DNA of 64,000 bases from Nocardioides abyssi (lineage in GTDB: Bacteria; Actinomycetota; Actinomycetes; Propionibacteriales; Nocardioidaceae): positions 1 to 64,000 of the forward strand of contig NZ_JAUHJR010000005.1 of NCBI RefSeq assembly GCF_030412915.1. The letters are read 5' to 3'. The notes below the pieces were generated by a model. That model was not told where the DNA came from and ran no database searches. It saw nothing but the letters and a program-made list of their open reading frames with translations. Below are positions 34,561-42,471 of the stretch, piece after piece. Made by a program: the position numbers and the translations under genes. Within the stretch, counting starts at the first letter, position 1; each line of letters begins with the position of its first letter.

Positions 34561-35760
34561 TCAGGCCTTGAGCTTGTAGTCCTTGAGCAGCGAGCGGCCG
34601 ATGATCATCTTCTGGATGTCCGAGGTGCCCTCGCCGATGAGCATGAAGGCGGCCTCGCGGTAGAGGCGCTCGATCTCGTACTCCTTGGAGTAGCCGTAGC
34701 CGCCGTGGATGCGGAAGGAGTCCTGGACGACCTCGTTGCAGTACTCCGCGGCGAGCATCTTGGCCATGCCGGCCTCGACGTCCATCCGCTTGCCGGAGTC
34801 CTTGAGGCGGGCGGCCTTGACCATCATCGCGTGGGAGGCCTCGACCTTGGTCGCCATCTCCGCGAGGCGGAAGAGGATCGCCTGGTGGTCGGCGATCTGC
34901 TTGCCGAAGGTCTCGCGCTGCTGGGCGTAGGCGATGGCCAGCTCGAAGGCGCGCAGCGCGATGCCGCAGGCGCGTGCGGCGACGTTGACGCGGCCGACCT
35001 CGACGCCGTCCATCATCTGGTAGAAGCCCTTGCCGGGTTCCCCGCCCAGCACCTGCTCGGCACCCACCTGGTGGCCCTCGAAGACCGCCTCGGTGGTGTC
35101 GACGCCCTTGTAGCCCATCTTGTCGATCTTTCCGGGGATCGTCAGGCCCGGAGCGGTCTCGCCGAAGCCGGACTCCTTCTCCACCAGGAAGGTCGTCATG
35201 TTGCGGTAGACCGAGTCGGCGCCCTCGTCGGTCTTGACCAGCACCGCGATCAGGTTGGAGGTGCCGCCGTTGGTCAGCCACATCTTCTGGCCGTCGATCG
35301 TGTAGCCACCGTCGTCGTTCTTCACGGCCTTGGTCTTGATCGCCGAGACGTCCGAGCCCAGGCCCGGCTCCGACATCGAGAACGAGCCCCGGATCTCGCC
35401 GGCCGCCATCTTCGGCAGGTACTTCTTCTTCTGCTCCTCGGTGCCGTGCTTCATCAGCATGTAGGCCACGATGAAGTGGGTGTTGATGACGCCCGAGACG
35501 CTCATCCAGCCGCGCGCGATCTCCTCCACGCACAGGGCATAGGTCAGCAGCGACTCGCCGAGGCCGTCGTACTCCTCGGGGATCATCAGGCCGAAGATGC
35601 CGAGCTCCTTGAGCCCGTCGACGATCTCCTGCGGGTACTCGTCGGCGTGCTCCAGCTCGGTGGCGACCGGCAGGATCTTCTCGTCGACGAAGGTGCGGAC
35701 CGCCTTGATGATCTCGGTCTGCTCCTCGGTGAGACCCTCGGTCTCGCACAGGCGGCCCAT
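34561..35760 (-). CDS. acyl-CoA dehydrogenase
   Basis: 399 residues of full family length. Conserved FAD/substrate segments are SMSEPGLGSDVS, the KMWLTNGGTSN region, RQTFGKQ-like QQRETFGKQIADHQA and the terminal IGEGTSDIQKMIIGR, whose Glu377 is in the usual catalytic-base position. It oxidises an acyl-CoA to the 2-enoyl-CoA and passes electrons to ETF. ATG 35760 has GAGGAG five bases before it. A TTACC...CGGTAG dyad stands 49 bases upstream. With the MaoC gene 2 kb away it may serve one acyl-CoA route; chain length is not readable. Confidence 0.95.
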   Translation of the reverse strand: MGRLCETEGLTEEQTEIIKAVRTFVDEKILPVATELEHADEYPQEIVDGLKELGIFGLMIPEEYDGLGESLLTYALCVEEIARGWMSVSGVINTHFIVAYMLMKHGTEEQKKKYLPKMAAGEIRGSFSMSEPGLGSDVSAIKTKAVKNDDGGYTIDGQKMWLTNGGTSNLIAVLVKTDEGADSVYRNMTTFLVEKESGFGETAPGLTIPGKIDKMGYKGVDTTEAVFEGHQVGAEQVLGGEPGKGFYQMMDGVEVGRVNVAARACGIALRAFELAIAYAQQRETFGKQIADHQAILFRLAEMATKVEASHAMMVKAARLKDSGKRMDVEAGMAKMLAAEYCNEVVQDSFRIHGGYGYSKEYEIERLYREAAFMLIGEGTSDIQKMIIGRSLLKDYKLKA

Positions 35761-35808
35761 GGCTGCTCCTCGTGTGGTGGGACGGTTCGGCTGATCTGCT
35801 CGGGGAGG

Positions 35809-35822
35809 TTACCGCTCGGTAG
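35809..35822. promoter_or_regulatory. TTACC-N4-CGGTAG operator-like site before the acyl-CoA dehydrogenase
   Basis: TTACCGCTCGGTAG contains the exact dyad TACCG-CT-CGGTA and nearly equals the site upstream of maoC (32853). The position, 49 bases from the start codon, suits repression. Confidence 0.5.
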
Positions 35823-35888
35823 GAAGCGGGGGTATGCCCCGGCTCACACCGGCGGACGCACCGGCGGGCACGAGGGCGGCCGGCGTCC

Positions 35889-36119
35889 TCACTGGTGCCC
35901 GGATCGTTCCTCGATGAAGCGCAGGCGGTGCTCCAGCGGAGCCACGAGCGCCTGCTCGAGCTCGGCGACCATCGCGGTCAGCGGCACCTCGAGGGCGGCG
36001 TTCTCCTCGACGGCCTCGGCGAGCCGGTCGACCCGCCGCTCGAGCGCGAGCACCTCCTCGACGCCCGTGCCGGCCGCGACGCGCCGCAGCACCTCCGACG
36101 AGCGGACCAGGCGCCTCAC
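35889..36119 (-). CDS. small coiled-coil protein
   Basis: 76 residues, almost all helix: VLALERRVDRLAEAVEENAAL, then an Ala/Leu-rich heptad stretch and a charged end (RFIEERSGHQ). The pattern resembles the coiled-coil tail of the neighbouring sulfotransferase. GTG 36119 starts 10 bases after the sulfotransferase stop and has GAGGG eight bases upstream, so it is the last gene of the run. It may bind the tail of that enzyme (inference). No family is certain. Confidence 0.6.
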   Translation of the reverse strand: MRRLVRSSEVLRRVAAGTGVEEVLALERRVDRLAEAVEENAALEVPLTAMVAELEQALVAPLEHRLRFIEERSGHQ

Positions 36120-36129
36120 CGCTCGGCCC

Positions 36130-37437
36130 TCACAGCGAGTGCCCGCGGTAGGTGTTGAGCGCCTTGGCGGTGACCCGGCCGTCGCTGGAGCGCGGCGGGA
36201 GGAGCAGCTCGGTGACCACGTCGGAGAGCTCGGCGACGCGCAGCTGCAGCTCGCGGCTGCGGGCGACCTCGGCCTCGAGCTCGGCGACCCGGGCGCGCAG
36301 GTCTTCCGCCCGGCCCTCCACCCGCGGCGCGGTGATCCGGCGGACGACCCCCTTGCCGAGGGCGACCACGCGGCGCTCGTCGGGGTCGCGGTCCAGCGTG
36401 CGGCGAGCGGTGTCGCGCTCGTGGGTGCGCTCGCGGACCAGGACGAGCAGCCGGACGATCGTCTCGACGGCCACCTCGAGCAGCTCGGTGTCGGTGGCCT
36501 CGCCGGGGGTGCGGGCGTCCGGGCGGGTGGCGCGGAGGTCCTCGAGGTCGCCGTGGACGGCGTACCCGGCCTCGGCGATCGCGCCGACCGCGGCGTCGGC
36601 GCGGGCGGTGGCGTCGGCGTACTGCTTGTCGGTCAGGCCGATCGGCTCCCGGCCCAGCTGCGCCAGGATCCCGTGCGCGAGGGTGTCGCGCAGCCACAGC
36701 GCCTGCTCGCGGTTGCCGGTGATCGGCTCGCGGACGGCGCCGTTGACCCGGCGCAGCAGCTCCGCGGCTGGCAGGCCGAGCGACTCGTTGACCCGCTCGA
36801 CGTCGAGCCGCAGGCCGGGCGGGTCGATCGAGCAGGCCGCGGCGAACCGGCGCCACAGCTCGTGCTCGTCGCCGGGCGTCGAGGGGACGGTGACGACGTG
36901 GACCCGCTCGGGCGGCAGCTCGGCGCCCCAGCGCGCGGCGACGCCGGCGGGGTCCATCGTGCGCCAGCCCCACTCGGCGCGGACGCCGGCCGACTCCGGC
37001 CGCGGGCGCCACTTCTCCAGCGGGGTGGTCAGCGCGAACTTCAGCCGCTCCTGCCACGCCGAGGGCACCGCGCGGCCGAGGTCGCGGGCGGTGATGACGA
37101 CGTGGACCTCGATCCCGTCCAGGTCGCGCAGCACGCGCGCGACCTGCTCGGCCGAGGCGCCGGCGAAGAGCTCGTAGGACAGGATCGCCACCGGTCCACG
37201 CCAGCCGCGCACCTGGGCGACCAGGCGGTCCCACGCGGTCGAGGCGCGCTCGGGCAGCGAGTCCAGGCGCGGGTCCTCGCGCACGACCATCGCGGCGTGG
37301 ATGCGGTCGAGGTGGGTCTCCCCCACGACCAGCACGCCGGCGTCGGCCAACGGGCCGCGGTTGGCCTCCAGGATCCGCTGCAGGTACGTCGTGCCCGACT
37401 TCGGCGCTCCGACGTGCAGGTAGACGCGCTCGGTCAC
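36130..37437 (-). CDS. sulfotransferase-family protein with coiled-coil tail, paralogue 2
   Basis: 435 residues. The phosphosulphate loop HVGAPKSGTTYLQ is at residues 8-20, and ITARDLGRAVPSAWQE mirrors paralogue 1. About 300 residues of catalytic domain are followed by a charged C-terminal coiled coil (LRARVAELEAEVARSRELQ, then VVTELLLPP), of the sort I associate with DUF6752. GTG 37437 overlaps the stop of the LicD-methyltransferase gene as GTGA, with GGGAGG five bases upstream. It should sulphate a polymer or lipid made or modified by its operon partners; the acceptor is unknown. Confidence 0.85.
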   Translation of the reverse strand: MTERVYLHVGAPKSGTTYLQRILEANRGPLADAGVLVVGETHLDRIHAAMVVREDPRLDSLPERASTAWDRLVAQVRGWRGPVAILSYELFAGASAEQVARVLRDLDGIEVHVVITARDLGRAVPSAWQERLKFALTTPLEKWRPRPESAGVRAEWGWRTMDPAGVAARWGAELPPERVHVVTVPSTPGDEHELWRRFAAACSIDPPGLRLDVERVNESLGLPAAELLRRVNGAVREPITGNREQALWLRDTLAHGILAQLGREPIGLTDKQYADATARADAAVGAIAEAGYAVHGDLEDLRATRPDARTPGEATDTELLEVAVETIVRLLVLVRERTHERDTARRTLDRDPDERRVVALGKGVVRRITAPRVEGRAEDLRARVAELEAEVARSRELQLRVAELSDVVTELLLPPRSSDGRVTAKALNTYRGHSL

Positions 37438-39020
37438 TGGTCCTCCCTGGTGGGCCTGGTGGGCCACTCGACGATCATCCTCCACCGGGCGGGTGCGCCG
37501 CCCGCGACGGCGGCCGCGGCGTCGAGGAATCCCTCGCGGTGCACGACCCGGCCCCCGGCACGCACCGCCCGGCCCTCGAGCACGCGCGGGTCGACCGGGT
37601 GCAGCCGCCCGCCACCGCGCTCGGCGCGCTGCTCGGCGGCGTCGGCGGGCGAGAGCGCCTGCCCCTCGAGGTACGCCGCCCCGCCGGCGCGCAGCGTCAT
37701 CGACGCGAACCGCCAGAAGTTCTCCGCGCCGTCCGGCTCGAGGGCCTCGAGCAGGTCGCGGGCGTAGACGACCTGGCGGGCCTTGTCGCGGGCGACGAGC
37801 GCCCCGCGGGTCAGCACGTCGCGCAGGTCGTAGAGGTTGAGGTGGTCGAAGTCCGCGGGCAGGTCCTCGCGCCGGGCGCGCCGGGCGGGGGCGCGCAGGC
37901 TCTGGCGGGCGTAGTCGAGGGCGAGCACGCGCAGGCCGCGCTCGGCCAGGCGCAGGGCGTCCTGGCCGGTGCCGGCGCCGAGCTCGACCACGCGGAGCTG
38001 CTGCTCGCCGGCCTCGGCCAGCCGGTCGGCGACCCAGTCGGCGGTGGCGGAGGGGCCGTGGCCCTCCTCCTGCGCGAGGTCGGCCAGGTAGCGCTCCCAG
38101 TCGCGGCGCTGGCGCATGAGGGAGGAGAACCAGCCGTCGAACCGCTCGGTGATCTCCGGGCCCGGCTCGTGGCGGAACGACGGGTCCGGGACGCGCCACC
38201 CGGCGCCGTACGACACCGTCAGCATCGTGTCGGGGTCGGCGGGTGCCGGCAGCATCCGGCCCTCGAAGGACAGCTCGGTCAGCGGCAGGATCGCGCTGCG
38301 CGGGACCTCCTGGCGCACGGTCGCGGTCTCGTGGAGCAGGTCGCCGACGTAGAAGCAGGTGTAGATGTCGATGCTGGACATGCCGCCGTCGGGCGAGGTG
38401 AACAGCACGGTGATGAAGGCGGCGGACTTGTTCAGCACCCGCATGCCGTGGCGGCGCAGGGCGCGGGCGACGTCCCACAGCTCGACGGCCATCTCGGCCG
38501 GGGTGGCCTTGTCGGAGAGGTAGGCGAGGTCGACGTCGGAGTCGTGGCCGATGACCGCGCCCTCGCGGGCGGCGCCGAGCAGGGTGCCGAAGGCGATCCA
38601 GCCGCGGACGCCGCACTCGGCCTCCATCACCTCGAGGATCCGCTCGGTCATCTCGACCATCTGCTCGATGACGCGGGTGTCGCGGCCGGAGAACGGCCGC
38701 TGCAGCAGGCCCCACTTGTCGATCATGACGGGGATGCCGTCCTTGTCGACGAAGCGGACGCGGCCCTCGCCGGTGCCGAACGACACCTCGCCGGCGTACA
38801 CCTCGCGGCCGGCGGAGACGACCCGCACCTGCGAGACGCCGTCGAGCCAGCGGGTCATCCGCTTGGGCCAGGGGACGAACGGCGAGCCGGGCTCGGCCGT
38901 GAACGACCACGCGTGGTGGCCGTCGAAGAGGACGTCGCCGGAGCCCTCGAACCCGTCGGGGAGGTGCAGCCCGGCGTCGTCGACGCGCGGGCGCACGTCG
39001 GTCCCCGCCTCGTCCACCAC
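37434..39020 (-). CDS. LicD-type phosphotransferase fused to a methyltransferase
   Basis: 528 residues. After an N-terminal beta region (about 1-110) comes a LicD/nucleotidyltransferase-like domain with FGTLLGAAR (144-152) and HDSDVD (159-164), the Gly-Thr-Leu-Leu-Gly and Asp-x-Asp pattern of enzymes that move phosphocholine or other phospho-alcohols onto surface glycans. A Rossmann methyltransferase follows, with ELGAGTGQDALRLAERG and ALDYA for SAM. The fusion suggests one substrate handled in two steps. GTG 39020 is 12 bases after the upstream stop; the ribosome site is weak. The 3' end overlaps the sulfotransferase start. Confidence 0.8.
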   Translation of the reverse strand: MVDEAGTDVRPRVDDAGLHLPDGFEGSGDVLFDGHHAWSFTAEPGSPFVPWPKRMTRWLDGVSQVRVVSAGREVYAGEVSFGTGEGRVRFVDKDGIPVMIDKWGLLQRPFSGRDTRVIEQMVEMTERILEVMEAECGVRGWIAFGTLLGAAREGAVIGHDSDVDLAYLSDKATPAEMAVELWDVARALRRHGMRVLNKSAAFITVLFTSPDGGMSSIDIYTCFYVGDLLHETATVRQEVPRSAILPLTELSFEGRMLPAPADPDTMLTVSYGAGWRVPDPSFRHEPGPEITERFDGWFSSLMRQRRDWERYLADLAQEEGHGPSATADWVADRLAEAGEQQLRVVELGAGTGQDALRLAERGLRVLALDYARQSLRAPARRARREDLPADFDHLNLYDLRDVLTRGALVARDKARQVVYARDLLEALEPDGAENFWRFASMTLRAGGAAYLEGQALSPADAAEQRAERGGGRLHPVDPRVLEGRAVRAGGRVVHREGFLDAAAAVAGGAPARWRMIVEWPTRPTREDQ

Positions 39021-39031
39021 GAGGCGTGAGG

Positions 39032-40147
39032 CTACGGCACCGTGACCTGGGTCGTGATGACCGCGTGGTCGGTGATGCGCCGCACCGCCGGACCGGTGTC
39101 CATGCGGAAGCCGGAGAACTGCACCTCCGGGGTGCCGAAGATCCAGTCCACGCGCATCGGCCGGGGCGGGCGGCACGCGCCGTCGTTCGAGCCGCCGTTG
39201 GCCGCACGCATCCCCGCCTCGCCGGTGAAGCGGCAGAAGGCGTCCTCGTGCTCGTTGAAGTCGCCCATGATGAAGACCGGGATGCCGTCCTTCTTCAGCG
39301 TGTTCACCGCCGCGACCTCGATCTGCTCGGCCTTGTCGCGCTCGTCCTCGCGGCCCTGGCGGTCCTTGGGCGAGTTGTGGATGTTGAGCACGTAGACCTC
39401 CCGGCCGGTCGCGACGTGCTGCAGGCGCACGACCGGCTGCGGGCGGGTGCCGCCCATGAAGGGCACGGTGATCGAGTCCTGGTAGGTCGCCGACCACACC
39501 GCGGTGTCCCACATCAACGACTGCGGCACGCCCTTGCCGCCCAGCGCCGTGCCGGGCCAGAACGCGAAGCGCCCGTCGGTCGCCCGAGCCATCGCGCTGA
39601 GCTGGTCGGATTGGATCTCCTGGAGGCCCACGATGCTCGAGCCGTACGACGCCACGAGCCGCGCCGCCCACTCGGTGCGCACGCGGCCCGGCGCGAACTC
39701 CGCGGCCGCCCCGCCCGGCGCGCTGTGCTGGCTGCCGAGGATGTTGAAGGTGGTCATCGTGAACGAGTAGGGCTGCTCGGTCACCAGTTCCTGGACCTTG
39801 TTGCGCAGCTTGTCGGCCCCGCTGGGCACGGCCTGCGGGGCGGCCGACGCGACCTCGCCGCGGTCCAGCAGCGCAGCCTCGGCGATCTCCTGCGGGGTCA
39901 TCCCGGCCAGCTCCGCGGCGTTCGTGCGGCTCGGCGCGGACGAGGGCTCCTGCGCGGCCGGGGTCGTGCCGTCGCCGCCGCGGGTCAGCAGGTTGGCGCC
40001 CACCACGACCAGCACGATCGCCACCACCGCGCCGACGGTGGCCAGCGCCGCGCGTCGCTCGCCGCCGCGCTCGTCGTCGTGGCCGGGCTTGTCCGGGCGG
40101 TCCGCGTCGGGGCGGTCCGGGCCGCGCTCGGGAGGTCCTGCGCTCAC
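39032..40147 (-). CDS. membrane-anchored endonuclease/exonuclease/phosphatase-family protein
   Basis: 371 residues. A charged cytoplasmic start, one membrane helix (ATVGAVVAIVLVVVGANLL, about 40-58) and a Pro/Ser-rich linker place the catalytic domain outside. EEP-fold motifs follow: TTFNILG, VGLQEIQ, VLNIHNSP, MGDFNEHE and ITDHAVI, so the metal site and the Asp-His pair look intact. Substrates in this superfamily include nucleic acids, phosphoinositides and sphingomyelin. GTG 40147 overlaps the RCC1-cutinase stop as GTGA, with GGAGGGAG upstream, so the two are coupled. Confidence 0.82.
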   Translation of the reverse strand: MSAGPPERGPDRPDADRPDKPGHDDERGGERRAALATVGAVVAIVLVVVGANLLTRGGDGTTPAAQEPSSAPSRTNAAELAGMTPQEIAEAALLDRGEVASAAPQAVPSGADKLRNKVQELVTEQPYSFTMTTFNILGSQHSAPGGAAAEFAPGRVRTEWAARLVASYGSSIVGLQEIQSDQLSAMARATDGRFAFWPGTALGGKGVPQSLMWDTAVWSATYQDSITVPFMGGTRPQPVVRLQHVATGREVYVLNIHNSPKDRQGREDERDKAEQIEVAAVNTLKKDGIPVFIMGDFNEHEDAFCRFTGEAGMRAANGGSNDGACRPPRPMRVDWIFGTPEVQFSGFRMDTGPAVRRITDHAVITTQVTVP

Positions 40148-42330
40148 GAGACTCCCTCCGGCAGCAGTCGGTCGGTCGTGGAGCCGTCGCCGACCTGGCC
40201 CAGCTCGTTGTTGCCCCAGCAGGCCGTGACACCGGTGTCCAGCCCGCCGCAGGAGTGGAACCAGCCCGCGTCGACCGAGAGCCAGGGCCGCTCGCTGACG
40301 ACGAGGGTCGGCACCGTCCTGGTGCTGCGGGACCCGTCGCCCAGCTGGCCGTAGCGGCCGCTCCCCCAGCACCAGGCACTGCCTGCGTTGTCGACCCCGC
40401 ACGTGGTGGCGTCGCCGGTGGTGATGCTAGTCCAGATCCGGTCGCCGTCGACGGGTCCCGGAGCGGCGCGGAGCCTGCGGGTGGTGTCGCCGAGCTGGCC
40501 GCGGTCGTTGTGGCCCCAGCACAGCGCCGCGCCCTCGACCGTCGTGCCGCAGGCGTGCGACCAGCCCGCGTCCAGGCTCGCCCAGCTGGTGCCGGGGCCG
40601 ACCGGGCCGGGGGTCGGGCGCGGGTCGCCCGCCGGGCTGCCGAGCTGGCCGAAGGTGTTCTGCCCCCAGCACCACGCGGAGCGGTCCGCCTTGGTCGCGC
40701 AGGTGAACCAGCCGCCGGTCGCGACGCCCGCCCAGTCCTTGTCCTGGCCGACGCGGTTCGGCCGGGCCCGGCGGGCGAAGGTGCCGTCGCCCAGCTGGCC
40801 GCGCAGGTTGGAGCCCCAGCACCACAGGCTGCCGTTGCTGCGGGTGCCGCAGGTGTGGAACCAGCTCGCGCTCACCGACGTCCAGGCCGCGCTCGTCCCG
40901 ACCTGCACCGGGGTGGACCGGGCCGCGCCCCGGCCGACGCCGAGCTGGCCGTGGTTGTCCAGCCCCCAGCACCACAGCGTGCCGTCGTCGCGGATGCCGC
41001 AGGTGGTGGCGCCGGAGGTGCTGATCGTCCGCCAGGTGCTGCCGCCGACGACCTCGACCGGGCGGGTCCGCGTGGTCGTCGAGCCGTCGCCGACCTGGCC
41101 GAAGGTGTTGCGGCCCCAGCACCACGCCGAGCCCCCCTCGCGCACGACGCAGGAGTTCTCGCCGCCGGCGCTCACGGCGGCCGGCCCGGCGGGCACGGTC
41201 ACCACGACGACCCCCGTCGTGGCGGCCGTCGCGGGCCTGGTGCCGCGGACGGCGTACGACACGTTCCAGGTGCCGGGCTCGGTCGGGGTGCCGGCGAGCA
41301 GGCCGGTGGGGTCGAGCGCGAGGCCCGGCGGCAGGTTGCGCGGCTGCTCCCAGACGGGGGCGCCGGGCGCGGAGGTCGAGACGGCGAGCCGCAGCTCGAA
41401 CGGGCTGCCGAGCGGGGCCGTCGCGACCTGCACCTCCGGGCGCGGCACCGGTCGCAGCCGAGCCCGCGCGACCAGCCCGCGGGCGGCCCGGCGCAGGGCG
41501 GCGGCGCCGGGGCCGTAGGCGTAGGAACGGTTCTTCTGCAGGGCCTTGGTGGTGCGGATGTCCTGGGGGTCGCAGACCAGGTCGCCGGCGGTGCACACGC
41601 TCCAGGCGGCGTACGTCGGGGTGCGGGCCGGCACGTCGGAGACCGCGCCCAGCCGGCGGGCCGCGACGCCGCTGCGGGCGCGGGCGGCCGCGGGGGCTCC
41701 CAGGGACGTCGCGCGGGTCCGCGGGCGGCGGTCGGGGTCGGCGACCAGCGCCGCGCCCACGACGTCGACGAGCCCGTCGGGGCGGGCCGCGAGCCGGGGC
41801 AGCGCGCGGTGGACGACGGCCGCGCCCTGGGCGTGCCCGACGAGGACGAGCTGCTGGTCGGGGCAGCCGAACGCGTGCTGGTCGACGAGCGCCAACAGCC
41901 GGCCCGTGGCGGCCGGCACCGGCTGCATCCAGGTGCGGGCCCGGTCGCGGGTGACGCTGCGGAGGGCCCGTCGCCGGTCCGGTCGCTTCCCGAGGAGGGC
42001 CGCGGTCGGCCCGGTGGCCATCGGCACGCGCACCTGCTCGACGGTGCGGTCGGCGGCCAGCGCCTGCCGGGTCAGCGCCCGCGCCAGCACGCCGACGGTC
42101 CGCCCGTAGGTCGTGCCCCCGCTCGGCGCCTCGCCCGCGCCGTCGACCCCGAGCAGCAGCAGGTCGGCGCACCCGTCGACGGTCGCGGCCGTGCCGGCAC
42201 CGAGCACCGCCCGGTCGCGCCGGTCGGCCGGGCCGGGCTGCGAACCGGTGTGCAGGATCGCCGCCACCACCGCCACCGACGTCACGGTGGCGGCCAGCAG
42301 CAGGAGGGCCTGCCTGACCCGGCGTCGCAC
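40144..42330 (-). CDS. RCC1 beta-propeller fused to an inactive cutinase-like domain
   Basis: 728 residues. An N-terminal membrane anchor or signal (7-27) is followed by a cutinase-like alpha/beta-hydrolase domain (about 50-290). Its elbow reads VGHAQG with Ala167 where the serine of GYSQG belongs. The RGT oxyanion strand is VDGAGE, and the late histidine is absent near KNRSYAYG, though the Asp (AGDLVCD) and the Cys pair 54/156 remain. After an Ig-like strand region (300-380), seven RCC1 repeats, each with a Cys pair (C...CWG), run to the end and should close a full propeller outside the cell. It is probably a binding or scaffold protein. The GTG start follows TAGCCT by six bases. Confidence 0.85.
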   Translation of the reverse strand: MRRRVRQALLLLAATVTSVAVVAAILHTGSQPGPADRRDRAVLGAGTAATVDGCADLLLLGVDGAGEAPSGGTTYGRTVGVLARALTRQALAADRTVEQVRVPMATGPTAALLGKRPDRRRALRSVTRDRARTWMQPVPAATGRLLALVDQHAFGCPDQQLVLVGHAQGAAVVHRALPRLAARPDGLVDVVGAALVADPDRRPRTRATSLGAPAAARARSGVAARRLGAVSDVPARTPTYAAWSVCTAGDLVCDPQDIRTTKALQKNRSYAYGPGAAALRRAARGLVARARLRPVPRPEVQVATAPLGSPFELRLAVSTSAPGAPVWEQPRNLPPGLALDPTGLLAGTPTEPGTWNVSYAVRGTRPATAATTGVVVVTVPAGPAAVSAGGENSCVVREGGSAWCWGRNTFGQVGDGSTTTRTRPVEVVGGSTWRTISTSGATTCGIRDDGTLWCWGLDNHGQLGVGRGAARSTPVQVGTSAAWTSVSASWFHTCGTRSNGSLWCWGSNLRGQLGDGTFARRARPNRVGQDKDWAGVATGGWFTCATKADRSAWCWGQNTFGQLGSPAGDPRPTPGPVGPGTSWASLDAGWSHACGTTVEGAALCWGHNDRGQLGDTTRRLRAAPGPVDGDRIWTSITTGDATTCGVDNAGSAWCWGSGRYGQLGDGSRSTRTVPTLVVSERPWLSVDAGWFHSCGGLDTGVTACWGNNELGQVGDGSTTDRLLPEGVS

Positions 42331-42336
42331 GGGCTC

Positions 42337-42342
42337 AGGCTA
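42337..42342 (-). promoter_or_regulatory. -10 hexamer TAGCCT, promoter of the 42.3-35.9 kb gene run
   Basis: TAGCCT on the minus strand is 6 bases before GTG 42330 and would give a leaderless message for the five-gene run. Confidence 0.45.
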
Positions 42343-42429
42343 GGTCGCCGACCAGCCCTCGGGGTGGTGCCTCGCGGGTGGACCGCCGCGTTGTTGCGGG
42401 TGTGACTGGTGGGGCCAGTGGTGCGGGAT

Positions 42430-42453
42430 GCGTACCACCAATTGGTGGTACGC
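42430..42453. repeat. 24-base perfect palindrome
   Basis: GCGTACCACCAA (42430-42441) is followed at once by its exact complement (42442-42453), with no loop. It lies 19 bases past the stop of the phospholipase-like gene and 100 bases upstream of the RCC1 gene, both on the minus strand. It could be an operator or an extragenic element; without a loop it is a poor terminator. Confidence 0.7.
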
Positions 42454-42471
42454 CTGCAGCCCGAGCCGAGG

